From Tribonema minus (taxonomy: Eukaryota > Sar > Xanthophyceae > Tribonematales > Tribonemataceae): 64,000 bases of DNA. A program made the translations under genes and the position numbers. The number at the start of each line of letters is the position of its first letter. Position 1 is the first letter of the stretch. The stretch is from contig JAFCMP010000546.1 of the NCBI GenBank assembly GCA_017506865.1, positions 496,001-560,000 of the forward strand, in the 5' to 3' direction. The notes under the pieces were generated by a model. It made no database searches, was not told where the DNA came from, and was given only the letters and a program-made list of their open reading frames with translations. Below, piece by piece: positions 26,801 through 38,800 of this stretch.

Positions 26801-29800
26801 GCGCGCCCGTGATGCTGTCGTGCCCCGCCAAGAAGATACAGGTATGTATGGCCACGGGTATAACATGCTTCTACAAGGTTGGGTTAGGGCTGGGCTTGGA
26901 GTCAGGGTTGTTTTTAGGGTGGCAAGACGCCCCCGCGGTGCTCTCGTGTCCCGCATAAAAGATACAGGTATGCGCGCCGATGTCGCATGCCGGGCTTGAC
27001 TTAAGGTGAGTAGGTTCAAGGTTAGTTTGCCGTCACGGTATGCTCGCCATTTCAGGTGATGTGGTACGCGCCACAGTCAGCCTTAGCTCTAACTCTAATC
27101 CTAAACCCTGCTGCCCGTCGCCTCCCATTGCCACCTAGATTGCTGCCGTATGCCATGGTGAGCCCTAGCCCTAACCCTTATCCTAAACCCTGCTGCCCGT
27201 CGCCCCCCATTGCCAGCTAAGGGGATGCCGTACACCCTGGTCAGCCCTAACCCTAACCTTGACACCAACACCTGCTGCCCGTCGCCCCCTATTGCCACCT
27301 ATAGTGATGTCGTATCTCATGCTCAGCCCTGACCCTATCCCTAACCGCTGCTGCCCCCCATTTGTCACTTAAGGTGATGCCCTACGCCATGGCGGCGGAC
27401 GCGACGGATCGGCGGCTCTGCATCTGCGACCTTCAGGTGGACAGCGTGCTCAGAGACAGGTGCGGCGTAGTGCGGTGGTGTTTAAAAGGCAGCTCGCCTA
27501 ACGTCGGCGCTGCGTCGAACGCATGCAGCAGTCTCATGTCATGTTGAAATACTAATCTAGAAAGGCAACTCGATCTCGGCTCTGCATTTGCGACGTTTAC
27601 GTCGACAGCGTGCTCAGATACAGGTGCGGCGTAGCACTTGGAGCAAGTGCACTGTGTGGTACGCGTGTTGCGGTGTCGTGCCATTGCAGCGCTCTTAGTC
27701 TCAGTGCTGCAGACGTCACTGAGGGCAGGCCCTAACAAGGCGCTCATGCAGATGTTGAACAGCAGTGGTCAAAAGCGTTGCTTGCCTCTCTTAGCACCTT
27801 CACAGTGACCTGTCGAGTAACAAAAGTGAGCTAGGGTGGACCGCTAAGCGTAACCCTAACCCTAAGGGCGCCACTCCCTCTCACTCATTCACCCGCTGCG
27901 GCACTCGACTTGAGCCTGGAACTTTCATGAGCTACACTTGATTTTTGAGGTACCTTTTTGCGAGACGCTACGGCCACTCCCCAGTCAAACTGCATAGACT
28001 CAGCTCAATGATATGCGTGCCGGTGTACAGATGAACTTGGCATGCTTTCAACATGCCATACCGGTTGAACTTCTTTGACCGCTGAAGGAAAATTTGAGCA
28101 ACCCACTTAACGGCAAAGGGACTCCATGGCGTCCCCTCTACTACACTTCAACTTGAAGAACATCGCGTCCACTCAACACAAACCAATTTCCACGCCCGCA
28201 CGACGAAGCAGGTACTCCACGGCATCCGCCCTCGCGGTTGGTGACACGCTCTTCACATTTACACAACCCACACAGCGGCGCCCTTTCAGGTGAACTTCAA
28301 CTTGAAGTACATTTTGTGAACCCACCCGCATGCAGGTACTCCACGGCGTCCGGCCTCGCGGTCGGCGACGCGCTCTTCGCGGACGCCGCCGCGGCCGTCT
28401 ACGCGCTGCCCACAGCGCTCGCCGCCGTCGCCGCGCGCATCATCACGCCCGCATACGCCGAGCCCCCCGCGCCCGACAACCGCGCCTTCCTCTCCTTCTT
28501 CGTGACGGAGGACTGCGACGTCCACGTGTGCGTGGACGCGCGCCTCGTCCCCGCGCGCGTCCCGCCGTGGCTCGCGCGCGGCGGCTACCGCCTGCTGCCG
28601 AGCGACGTGCGCGTCGACCTCGTGGACCCCGCGCTCAGCCTGCGCGTCTTTGCGCGCTTCGCGCGCGGCCGCACGCGCCTGTGCCTCGGCGGCCCGCCCG
28701 CCGTCGCCGCGGAGTTCGGCGCGCGCCCGCGCGTGCCGCCGCTGCTGCCGCACTACGCCGTACTCCTCACGGCGCCGCGGCGCGCGCCGCACGTCGCCGC
28801 CGCCGCCGCCGCCGGCGGTGCTGCTGCCGCCGCCGGCGGCGGCAGCGGCGGCAGCAGCGCCGCCGCCACCCCCGGCGCTTCGCCCGGCGGCCCTCTGGCA
28901 GCAGCGGCGGAGGCAGCAGCAGCAGCAGCAGCAGCAGCGCCGTCTGTTGCGGCGGCGGCAGCGGCAGCGGCGGCGGAGGCGGAAGCGCCGGCGGCGGACG
29001 TGCGCTTTGCGACGCTGGACAGGGACGTCGGCGGCGCGCTGCTTGCCGGCGGCGGGCGCTGCACCGTGCTGCCGGACTTTGGCCCCGGCGACGCGCCGTA
29101 CTCCGACAGGGACTACAAGGTCGGCGCGTTGCCGCCGCAGCTGCGCGCGCGGCGGCTCACGTGCGTGCAGACGTGCCAGGCGGACAAGCGCGCGAGCCGC
29201 GCGCGGCTGCTGGGCTTCATGCTGGCGCGCAGGTCAGCAGCAGTGCTCAGCAGTGGTGCTCAGCGCATGTTCTAGGCTTGTGGCGGTGCTAATGCGTCTG
29301 CCATGTTGTGCAGTAGAAGCACATGCGCCTCATCCGGGCGCGTCAAGTGGCGGTTATGGTCAGAGTCGGAGTACGTGAGTGAGGTTCACGTGTAGGGTCA
29401 GCTTTATGCGGTCACGGTCACAGAAGGCGGTCATGCGGTGCGGGTGAGGTCAGTAGATGGCTTCTCGTGCAAGAGGCAGCGCTCAGCGTTCATCGCCGCG
29501 CCAGCGTGCGTTTCAGGCCTCTGCGCGCGTTCGCATCTCTTTTAACGTGGAGCGCTGCGTGTTCACTGATGCAGCCGAAGTCAAGCACGGCGATTTTGCC
29601 TCACCAGTCGAGCGCCGCTGCAACCGCATTCACAGCGGAACGCCGCAGGCCACTCATGCCACCGTTTCAGCGCAGAGCTGAGCGCTGCGATTCCGTCTGT
29701 TGAGCGCTGCTGCCTCGCACTCACCATGGAGCGCTGCGGGCCACTCGTGTCGCCACTTCAACATGAGATTTGAGCAATGCCGCCACTTCAACATGAGGTT

Positions 29801-32800
29801 GCCCAATCAGCCGAGCGCTGCTGCTTCCCAATCAAGCGCGGAGCGATGCGCGCCGCTCGTGCCGCCGGTTCAGCGCAAGTGTTTTAACCACAGCGCTGCG
29901 ATTCTGCCTGAACAACTGAGCACTGCTGCCTGATCTGCGCAGGCGATGCTGCTGTGCATCAACACATAGCTGCGAAATGCGATTCTGCTCAACCTGCCGA
30001 GCTGCTGCCGCCTAATGCGGAGCGCACGCCACTCGTGTGGCCGTTTCGGCACAGATTTGCGGCTCTGAACAGTTGAGCACTGCTGCCTGCTCTGCGCAGG
30101 TTGGCGGTGCTGCTGTGCATGGACTAATGCGGAGCGACGCACGTCACTTGTGTGGCCGTTTCGGCACAAACTTGCAATTTCTGCCTGACCAGTTGAGCAC
30201 TGCTGCCTGCTCTGCGCAGGTCGGCGGTGCTGCTGTGCATGGACGCGCGCGCGCGCGAGACGCCGGCGTGGGTCGCGCGCAGCGGTTTCAGGAAAATGGA
30301 GGGGGTGCAGGTGCGCGCATACTGTAAAAGAAAAAGAGGCTTTTGAGAGTCTGAATTCAGTAGTATTCGTTGAGGTGCACAGTGATTTTAGGTGTTTTTA
30401 CACACATTGGTCCTGATCGGCCTGCTGAGCTGTACATTGAAGCACTTTACATTTATTGCCAGCAGCGGGTCTATTAAAAAGATGGAGGGGGTGCAGGTGC
30501 GCGCGTGCTGTTTTATTTCCAGTATCTTTGATTACTTGAAGACCATTTGAGTTGCAATATATTCAGTTGAAGTGTATAGTCATTTCAGGTGCCGTTGCAA
30601 AAATTTGTCCTGACCAGCATGCATGCGCGCGCGCGCGAGACGCCTGCGTGGGTCGCACGCAACGGCTTCAAAAAGTGCAGGTGCGCGCGAGCTGTTTTAG
30701 TATTTTCAGTTTTTTTGATAGTTTGAAGCGCAGTAGAGTTCGTCGCGAAGTGTACAGTGTTTACAGGCTTTGCGTGGGGGTCGCGCGCAGCGGCTTCAAG
30801 AAGATGGAGGGGGTGCAGGTGCGCGCATATTTTTGATGGTTTGAAGTGCAGTGAATTTCGTTTGAGTGTACAGTGATTACAGGCTTCGCGTGGGTCGCGC
30901 GCAGCGGCTTGAGAGAGATGGAGGGGGTGCAGGTGCGCGAGCACCATTTTATTTCCATGGATTTTATCGTTATACTTCGAAGTACATTGATATCGTTTTT
31001 TTTGTTTTGCACTGAAATTGAGTAGGATTCGCTCAAGCGCACGGTGATGCAGGCTTTGCGACAATTCGGTCAGTATCCGCACTGCAATCGTGTGCAGCGG
31101 CCACAGGCTCTGCTACACGAATTGGTCTTGAGCAGCTCTTATGATGTGATTTCGTTATCACTGCGCGCAGTGGCTTCAGGAAGATGGAGGGGGTGCAGGT
31201 GCGCGCGCACTGTCTTAATTCCAGTATTTTCGTTAGTTTGAAACTTAATAGAACTCGTCGAAGTGCACTAGATCTATGATTACAGGCTCCGCTACGATTT
31301 GTTCAGCCTCTTAACTCGTTTGGAATTCAGTAGATTTTTGTTGAAGTGTACAGTGATGACAGGCGCTGCTGCAAGAAGCAGTCGTGATCAGCTCTTCTGA
31401 GCTGCAATTTTATCGCATTGCAACGGCTTCAGTAAGATGGAGAGTGTGCAGGTGCGCGCGCACTGTTTTGTTCTCACTGTCTTGTTTTGCAGCTTAGATG
31501 CATGTGCTCATGCCTGCAAATATGCGCTTACACCATCTTCAACTTAATCTTCAACATCATGTTGAAACAGGTTCCCGGCGTGGAGTACCGCGTGCCCTAC
31601 CACTACAACGTGTGGCGCCGCTACTACGAGAGGGGCGTCGTCTGGCTCGGCGGCAGCAGGTGCGCGTTTGCTGGGGTGGCGGTAGCAAAACAGACCAGGC
31701 TGAGGACTCTATGAAAACACACCAAAGTCAGTGACAAAAATTTGTCGCAACAAAACAGAACAGGCTGAGGCCTCTGCAGCGCCGCATGTTTGTGACACAA
31801 TATTGTCCGCTCCAGTAGTGCAAAGTGAATCAAACGCGCCTCATCCTAATCTGCACCTGCGGCGGGCAGAAACTGCAGTGGCGCTTCCGACACAGTACTT
31901 CAACATTGATGTAGACGAGCACATCTAGCATATCTGCGCTATTGTACGCGTGCATGGGACCCTTCTCACGCGCGCGTCGGGCTCTAACCCTAACCCCACC
32001 TCTAGCACAACTTGACCCTTGTCCGCCGCCACGTGCATCCGCATCCTTATGGTTAGGATTGAGATACCCTGACCCTCACCCTGACCGTACTCTGACCGAG
32101 CAGAGCAACTGGCGTAAGATTTCCGCCGCCACCCGCACTGCACCACGTCCTCGCGCGCAGAGCGCCCGGCGCGAAGCGCGCGTACTTTGTACTCGTCTAC
32201 GCCTGTGACGGCGCTGAAGGCAGCGCAGCAGCGGACGGCGAGAGCGCGGGGGAACCTTCCTCTGCAGACCGTTCCGCAGAACCAGAAGGGTTCCAGGAAC
32301 TCTCCACGGCGCTGCCCGCCGAGCCGCCGCGCCTCCTGCGCGCCGGCTCCAGCACAGGCTTCCTGCTGCACGGCGGCGACAGCAGCAGCGCGCTGCTGTC
32401 AACCTCAACTTCTATCGCCGCCGGTATCGGCACCGCGGCGGCGGCAGGAGCGGCGGGCGGCGCGCTGACGGCGGCGCGCGCCGGCGCCAGCGCCGGGAAC
32501 GGTCCCGGGAACGGTCCCGGGACCGGTCTGCAGCGCATCGCGCCGTTCTGGGACGCGGCCGCGAACGGCGCGCCGGCGCAGGGGCGCGTGCCGTTTGAGC
32601 GCGGCCGCGGGCGCGCGTGGTCGCCGCGCTTCAGCGTGGACGCCGTGAGCACGGCGGGCGAGCTGCGCGCGGCGTGCGCGGACTTCGGCGTCGCGATCGC
32701 CGCGCTGCCGGGGCTGTTCCGGCGCACGCGCGTCGTGACGCTGTACCCGCGCTTCGTCGTGCGCAACGACCTCGGCATGCCGCTGCAGGTGGGTGGGCGC

Positions 32801-35800
32801 GCGCGCGCGCTGCTGCTGTTGATGGTGTGCACTGCTGCTGCTGCTGCTGCGGGGTTGCAGCGATGCGCGGTTGTCGTGCTCTTTGATTGCATGACTGCCC
32901 CTCGGCGTACCGCTGCAGGTGGGTCCGTGCGGCGGCGCGCGCGCGCGCTGCCGCTGATGGTGGCTCCGCTGCTGCTGCTGTTGCGGTGGCCGCTAGCTGA
33001 GCAGCACTGCACGGCGGTTGTCGTGCCGTTTGATTGCATGACTGCTCCCGCGGCACACCTCGTGCTGCTGCAGGTTGGTCCGCGCAGTGGCATGCGCGCG
33101 GCGGCATGCGCGCGCGCTGCCGCTGATGGCGCGCCGCTGCTGCTGCTGCGGCGGCGGTCGCGCGCTGAGCAGCGATGCACGGCAGTTATCGTGCTGTTTG
33201 ACTGCATGACAGCCCCGGCGTCCCACCTCGGCGTGCAGCTGATGGTGCGCCGCTGCTGCTGCAGCGGCGGCCACGAGCTGAGCAGCAATGCGCGGCGGTT
33301 TCCATGCTTTTTGATTGCATGAAACCCCCTCTTGAACCTGGCCCTGACGTCAATCGAGTGAAGTCCCCTTGCGTGCTGATTGCGGGTCGCAGTCCTCAGC
33401 GTCAGGGCATCAATAGGGTCAGGGTAGCTGGCTGCTGCTGCAGACAGACTGACGGTGGCGTGCTTGGTATTTGGACGTGCGAACCAGCGACTGTGCGTGT
33501 CAACCACTGCGAACAGTAAAGAAGCATGTCACTAAGTAGACCAGCAGATCTTTACACCTCAACCCTAACCTAACCCTCATTCTCACCTCAGAGCTGTTCC
33601 CATCTCCCCCTAATGCGCAGCTGGCACCGGTGCTGGTGCGTCACCAGTCGAAGGAGGGCGCCATGCAGGCAGCAGCGCGCCTCGCCGACCCCCCCGCCCC
33701 CCTCTGCCCGTCCCCCTACGTCCGACCTGTCTACCCGGGGTCCTCCATCATCATCTACGACTTTCCAACTGTGTCCGCGCTGGCTGCGGCAGCAGCGCTC
33801 ACTACCACCGACAGCGGCAGCAGCGGCGGCGGCGGCGGCAGCGGCGGGGACGGCAGCGACAACGATCCGCCTCGTCGATCGCTGCTGCTGCGCGCTGTTG
33901 CGGCGCCAACAGCGGAGCACTGTGGCGGAGCTGAGGGGGGTGCGGAGGGGGGACTGGGCGGTGGCAGCGAGCGACACGAAGCCGCGAGCAGGCGAGTGAC
34001 GGTTAGGCACAGGCATCCGTCGTGCGTGTGTAGATGAAGTGAGGTCATGTTGAGAGGTGATGTGCAAGGAACAGCACTGCCCATTACAAAGCCTTCTGAA
34101 TTAACGCCAGGATGAGGCCCCCTTCTCTCATATTGTCGTTTGCCTTTGTTATTCAGTTTTGGCAACAGGGCGGGAGGGGGGGGGGGGGCAAACGCCTTGT
34201 TTGCCCCCAATGATTGGAACACAACGACATGCAGAAGGCGGGGTCTTTTCTCAATCATCTTGTCTGCCTGCGTTTTTCTCACTGCGATACAGGCAGGATT
34301 TCTCTCAGCCCGCGTCGGCGGAGAAGATGGGGGCGACGCACCTGTGGGTCTCCCACTCATGTCATGTCATGTTCCGCTCACACTTGCTCACCATGACGAC
34401 ATGCAGGAGGCGGGGTCTTTTCTCAATCATCTTGTCTGCCTGCGTTTTTCTCACTGCGATACAGGCAGGAATTCTCTCAGCCGGCGTCGGCGGAGAAGAT
34501 GGGGGCGACGCACCTGTGGGTCTCCCACTCATGTCATGTCATGTTCCGCTCACACTTGCTCACCACGACAGCAAGCAGAACGTCGTTCTGTCAATCGTAC
34601 CGTCTGCCTGAGAGGCAGGGGGGGGATCTCACTCACTCGTATTCTCTCAACCCCCCCCACTTGCCCACGACAACAACAGGCAGGAGGGGGTCCCCTTCTC
34701 TCAGCCCGCGTCGGCAGAGAAGATGGGGGCAACACATCTCTGGGTCTCGGACCCCTGCGGGCGGCGCTACCTCGTGGCAGCAGCCGTGTCACTTCAGGTA
34801 AGCTCGCGCAAAGGAAGTCAACCGGTCAAGTATCACAATTCTACTAGAAGCGGCAGCGCTGCTGCGGCAGACGAGCGCTTGCCATCCGTCCGTGCACGTG
34901 ATGTGTAGAATGTAATACTTGGAGGTAAGTGTGCACACGCCGCGCGGGGTACTTGACGTGTACTCGGGTCTCGGACCCCTGCGGGCGGCGCTACCTCGTG
35001 GCAGCGGCAGTGTCACTTCAGGCATGTTCACGCCAAGATAACCGCTTTATTGTGGCAGCTGGCGTGTCACTGCAGGCGAGGCCGTGCAAAGAACAGCAAA
35101 CGGCAACATAGAAACGGTTGTGTTTTGGCGGCCGCCGTCGCACTTCAGGCGTGCGCAAAAAGAGATGTGATAGCTACAGCCTTGTTGCGGCCGGTGTGCG
35201 CCTCGTGCCTGTCACCCAAGCAATTATTTACACAGTACAGTTTTCCCTGTGAGGGCACACCAATGTACTTGAGTGCACATGCACTCTTCTTATGCGTACT
35301 AGTGTACTCCCTGGCGGCATTGTGCGAACAGCGGCGGAGCACTGCCTCGCGAACTTTGTGTACCCTTCACCTGAGCGTTACCCCCCCCCCCCCCGTGCCC
35401 CCCCCCCCCCCCTACAGCGCTCCACGGTGCACATGACGCTCTCCGATGCCGCACGCTACCCACCATACCGCATCGAGAACCGCAGCAGCACCGCGACAGT
35501 GCTCTACCGGCAGGCCCCGGCGTCGTCCTCCACAATCGGCGGCAGCGGCGGCGGCGGCGCCGCTGGCGCGGAATCCGCTGCCGCCGCCGCTGCCGCCGGC
35601 GCCCGCACGCTGCTGCCGCTGCAGTGGCACTCATTTGTGTGGGACGATCTGGCAAGGCCGCAGGAGGTGTGGGTGGCGCTGCTGCCGCCGGACGGGGGGG
35701 AGGGACTTGAAGTTGGAAACAGCGGCGGCGGCGGCGGCGGCGGCGCCGCGGCGCTGCACTGGATGGCGTACCGGCTGGACAGGATCGGGGAGCTGGAGCC

Positions 35801-38800
35801 GCTGGCGGCGGCGGACTGGGCGGCAACGGCGTTTACTCAGGTGCAGACTGCGCAGATGTGTACTGTACCTATTGTTTCTAAGGTCCACTTCAGTATTGAA
35901 GAAGAGGCTTCGGTCTGTGAGGTATTGTACCGGAAAGTGCGGCTTGGCGTGAACTGCATGGCTTGCCCTGGCAAATGACGTTGACGCCGCCCTCACTCTA
36001 AGCCTAACTCCAGTTCCAGCGCGTATGCACGCGCGCGCCAACGTATCGCGTCCTTTGTCTGAACTCGCAGTGTCAACGCAAATGCGTGCCTGCGCGCTTG
36101 CTGATGCCCCTGAGGCGACGGTCGCCTTCCTCTGCCGCCGCGCAGGCACTTACCCTAACCCTAGTCTACCCCTAACCTGCCCTAGCCCTAACCTTAAGCG
36201 CAGGCTGTGCAGGCAATCTCCTTAACCCTAGCCGTAACCTAACCCTAGCCCTAACCCGACCCTAACCTTCCCTAACCCTAACCCTAAGCGCAGGCACTGG
36301 CAAAACTGGGCGCGGACGACGATGGCGGTTTCGCCGCGGGCGGCGCCGGCGCGCTCTACGGCGGGGGGCAGGGGGCGGGGGTCACCAAGCTGTACGCTGA
36401 GGTACGCCGTCGTCTGAGCTTGTTTGAAGTGCATGTTGAAGTATGAAAACAGAGGCGGGTGGGTGTCAGGGGGGGGGGATACTGAGCTGGGCGCTGAGGC
36501 AGCGCCTCTCGGCAGTTTGGAAGCGCGCCTCGCGGTACGCATTGCGGCACGAGGACAGCGTCATGAGGAGTATTTGAGGACGCTTACTGCACGCATGATG
36601 CCCCATGGTCGAAAGCGTCGCCTCATGATCAAGCGTCATACTGACTAGGTGCCACAAACCCTACTTGCGGCAGTCCACATGGCCATGCCAACTGGACCCC
36701 CTCAGGCTGCGCTGCCGCCATCGGTGCGCCGCCCGCCAGCTCCGCTCCGTTTTTTTAATCTGTTCTTTAAGAATGAGAAACAATTAGGAAGATGTGAACG
36801 ATTCCTTGCCGCGCGCCGAGGGCAGGACGCGTGTGCTGTCCTTCGGCGACGTGCGTCTCGCGCACGGCGCGCACGGCGACGGCATGTATGCCTACGCGCT
36901 CTCGCACGAGAAGCAATTTACTTTAAAGTATACGGTTAATTTACTCCAAACTACGAAGTATACGATTACAAATACTTCAAAGTATACAAAATCCGTGCCG
37001 CGCGCAGGTGCGCGCGGAGGGCAGGACGCGTGTGCTGTCCTTCGGCGACGTGCGCCTCGCGCACGGCGCGCACGGCGGCGGCGCGTACGCCGACGCGCTC
37101 TCGCAGATGAAGCGCCTCTACACGTGCCTCGACATCAGCGTCGCGCTCGCCGGCATGAGCCTCAACCTGGTGCGCAGCGGCGGCAGTGGCGGCGGCAGTG
37201 GCGGCGGCAGTGGCGGCGGTGGGGAAGGCGCAGCCGACGCCGAGGTGAGTTGCTATGCCACTTGGCTTGAATTGACGCCTGTTTTGTCGGCGTGTTAGGT
37301 TAGGGTTGGTGTTAGGTGCAACTCAAGCGGAAGCGTGTTGCTGTGCCACTGAAACTGGATTCATGCCCATTTTATCGTCGTGTTAGGGTTAGGGTTGCGG
37401 TTAGGTGCACTTGAGGCGCTGACGGCCGCTGTATCACCGCACGGGCGTCAATGTTGGCGCCGAGCTCGCGTACGTGAGCATGAACCCTTGTGTGCAGCAG
37501 CAGGGTGCAACGCCTGCCGCCGCCGTGGTCTCACCCTGCGCTGCGGTGTTGCGGCAGCCGCCGCCTCCGTCGCGCGCAGCTGCGGTCGCTGCATGTGGAG
37601 ATCATCGCGCCGGCAAAGGCGCGGCGTCAGCTCATGCACTGAAGCGCACTGTCTGATGCCGCCATGTACTCACCCTGTGCTGCGCCGCTGCCGCCGCCGC
37701 CGCCGCGCGCAGCTGCTGTCGCTGCACGTGGATGGCGTCGCGCTGGCGAAGAGTTTGAGCTCGTGTTAGGATCACCTTCAGGCTTGGGGTGGACGGCGAT
37801 CTGACCATTTGCACTTCATGTTGCCGCCATAGTCTCACAATATGTCTCGCAATGTGCCGCGCTGTCGCCGCCGTCGCCGCCGCCGCGCGCGCAGCTGCTG
37901 TCGCCTGCACGTGGACGGCGTCGCGCTGGCGAGCGCTTAGAGCTAACTAATGTATCCAGAGGCACTGCCTGATGCTGCCTGTTGGAATATGAGAAGGTTC
38001 AGTACTTCGTGCATACCCTAGGGGTAGGGCACGGTCCAGTTCTAAGGATTTCTCCAGTAAGTTCTAGCAAGTTCTTGAAGGTTCTGGTGCCCCTACGGAA
38101 CGGAAGGTTGCCGCTGGCCCTTGTTTTGTGTCAGCGATAATATCACTTCTTCTTCTCCCAGCTCGAGGCGCCTGCGGGCGGCCTGCGGCCCGGGCATGGC
38201 TGCTCTCCTCTCTCTCTGCGCACCCCCGGTTTTCCAATGGTTATGAGCCTGGTGCGCTTCCTCTGCCAGATGCTCACCCTGTGCCCCGCTGTCGCCACCG
38301 CCGCCGCCGCCGCCGCCGCAGCCGTGCGCAGCTGCTGTCACTGCACGTGGACAGCGTCGCGCCGGCAAAGAGGTCGGCCTGGTGTTAGCATTATCTTCAG
38401 GCCTGGGGCGAACGACGCTCTGACCAGATACTCTTCCTGTTGTTGCCATAGTCTCACAATATAGTCTCGCAATGTGCCGCGCTGTGGCCGCCGCTGCTGC
38501 CGCCGCGCGCAGCTGCTAACTCTGCACGCGAATAACACCGAGCCGGCATAGGCTCAGAGTCAGCTCATGCTTTTAGATGCATTGTCTGATGCCGCCAGAG
38601 TCTCACCCTGTGCCGCGCTGCCGCCGCCGCCGCCACCGCCGCCGCGCGCAGCTGCTGTCGCTGCACGTGGATGGCGTCGCGCTGGCGAAGCGCAGCCGCA
38701 GCGCATGTATTTTGTTACATGCACTGTCTGATGTTGCCAGAGACTCACTTTGTGCGCCGCTGTCGCCTCCGCTGCCGCTGCGCGCAGCTGGTGTTGCTGC

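Noticed and set aside
37440-37495. AELAYVSMN, which resembles the VPS13 ELLYvsL motif, as an exon after exon 34
   Set aside because: No acceptor lies at a workable distance and the phase does not fit; exon 35 at 38937 gives the motif with a full conserved continuation.
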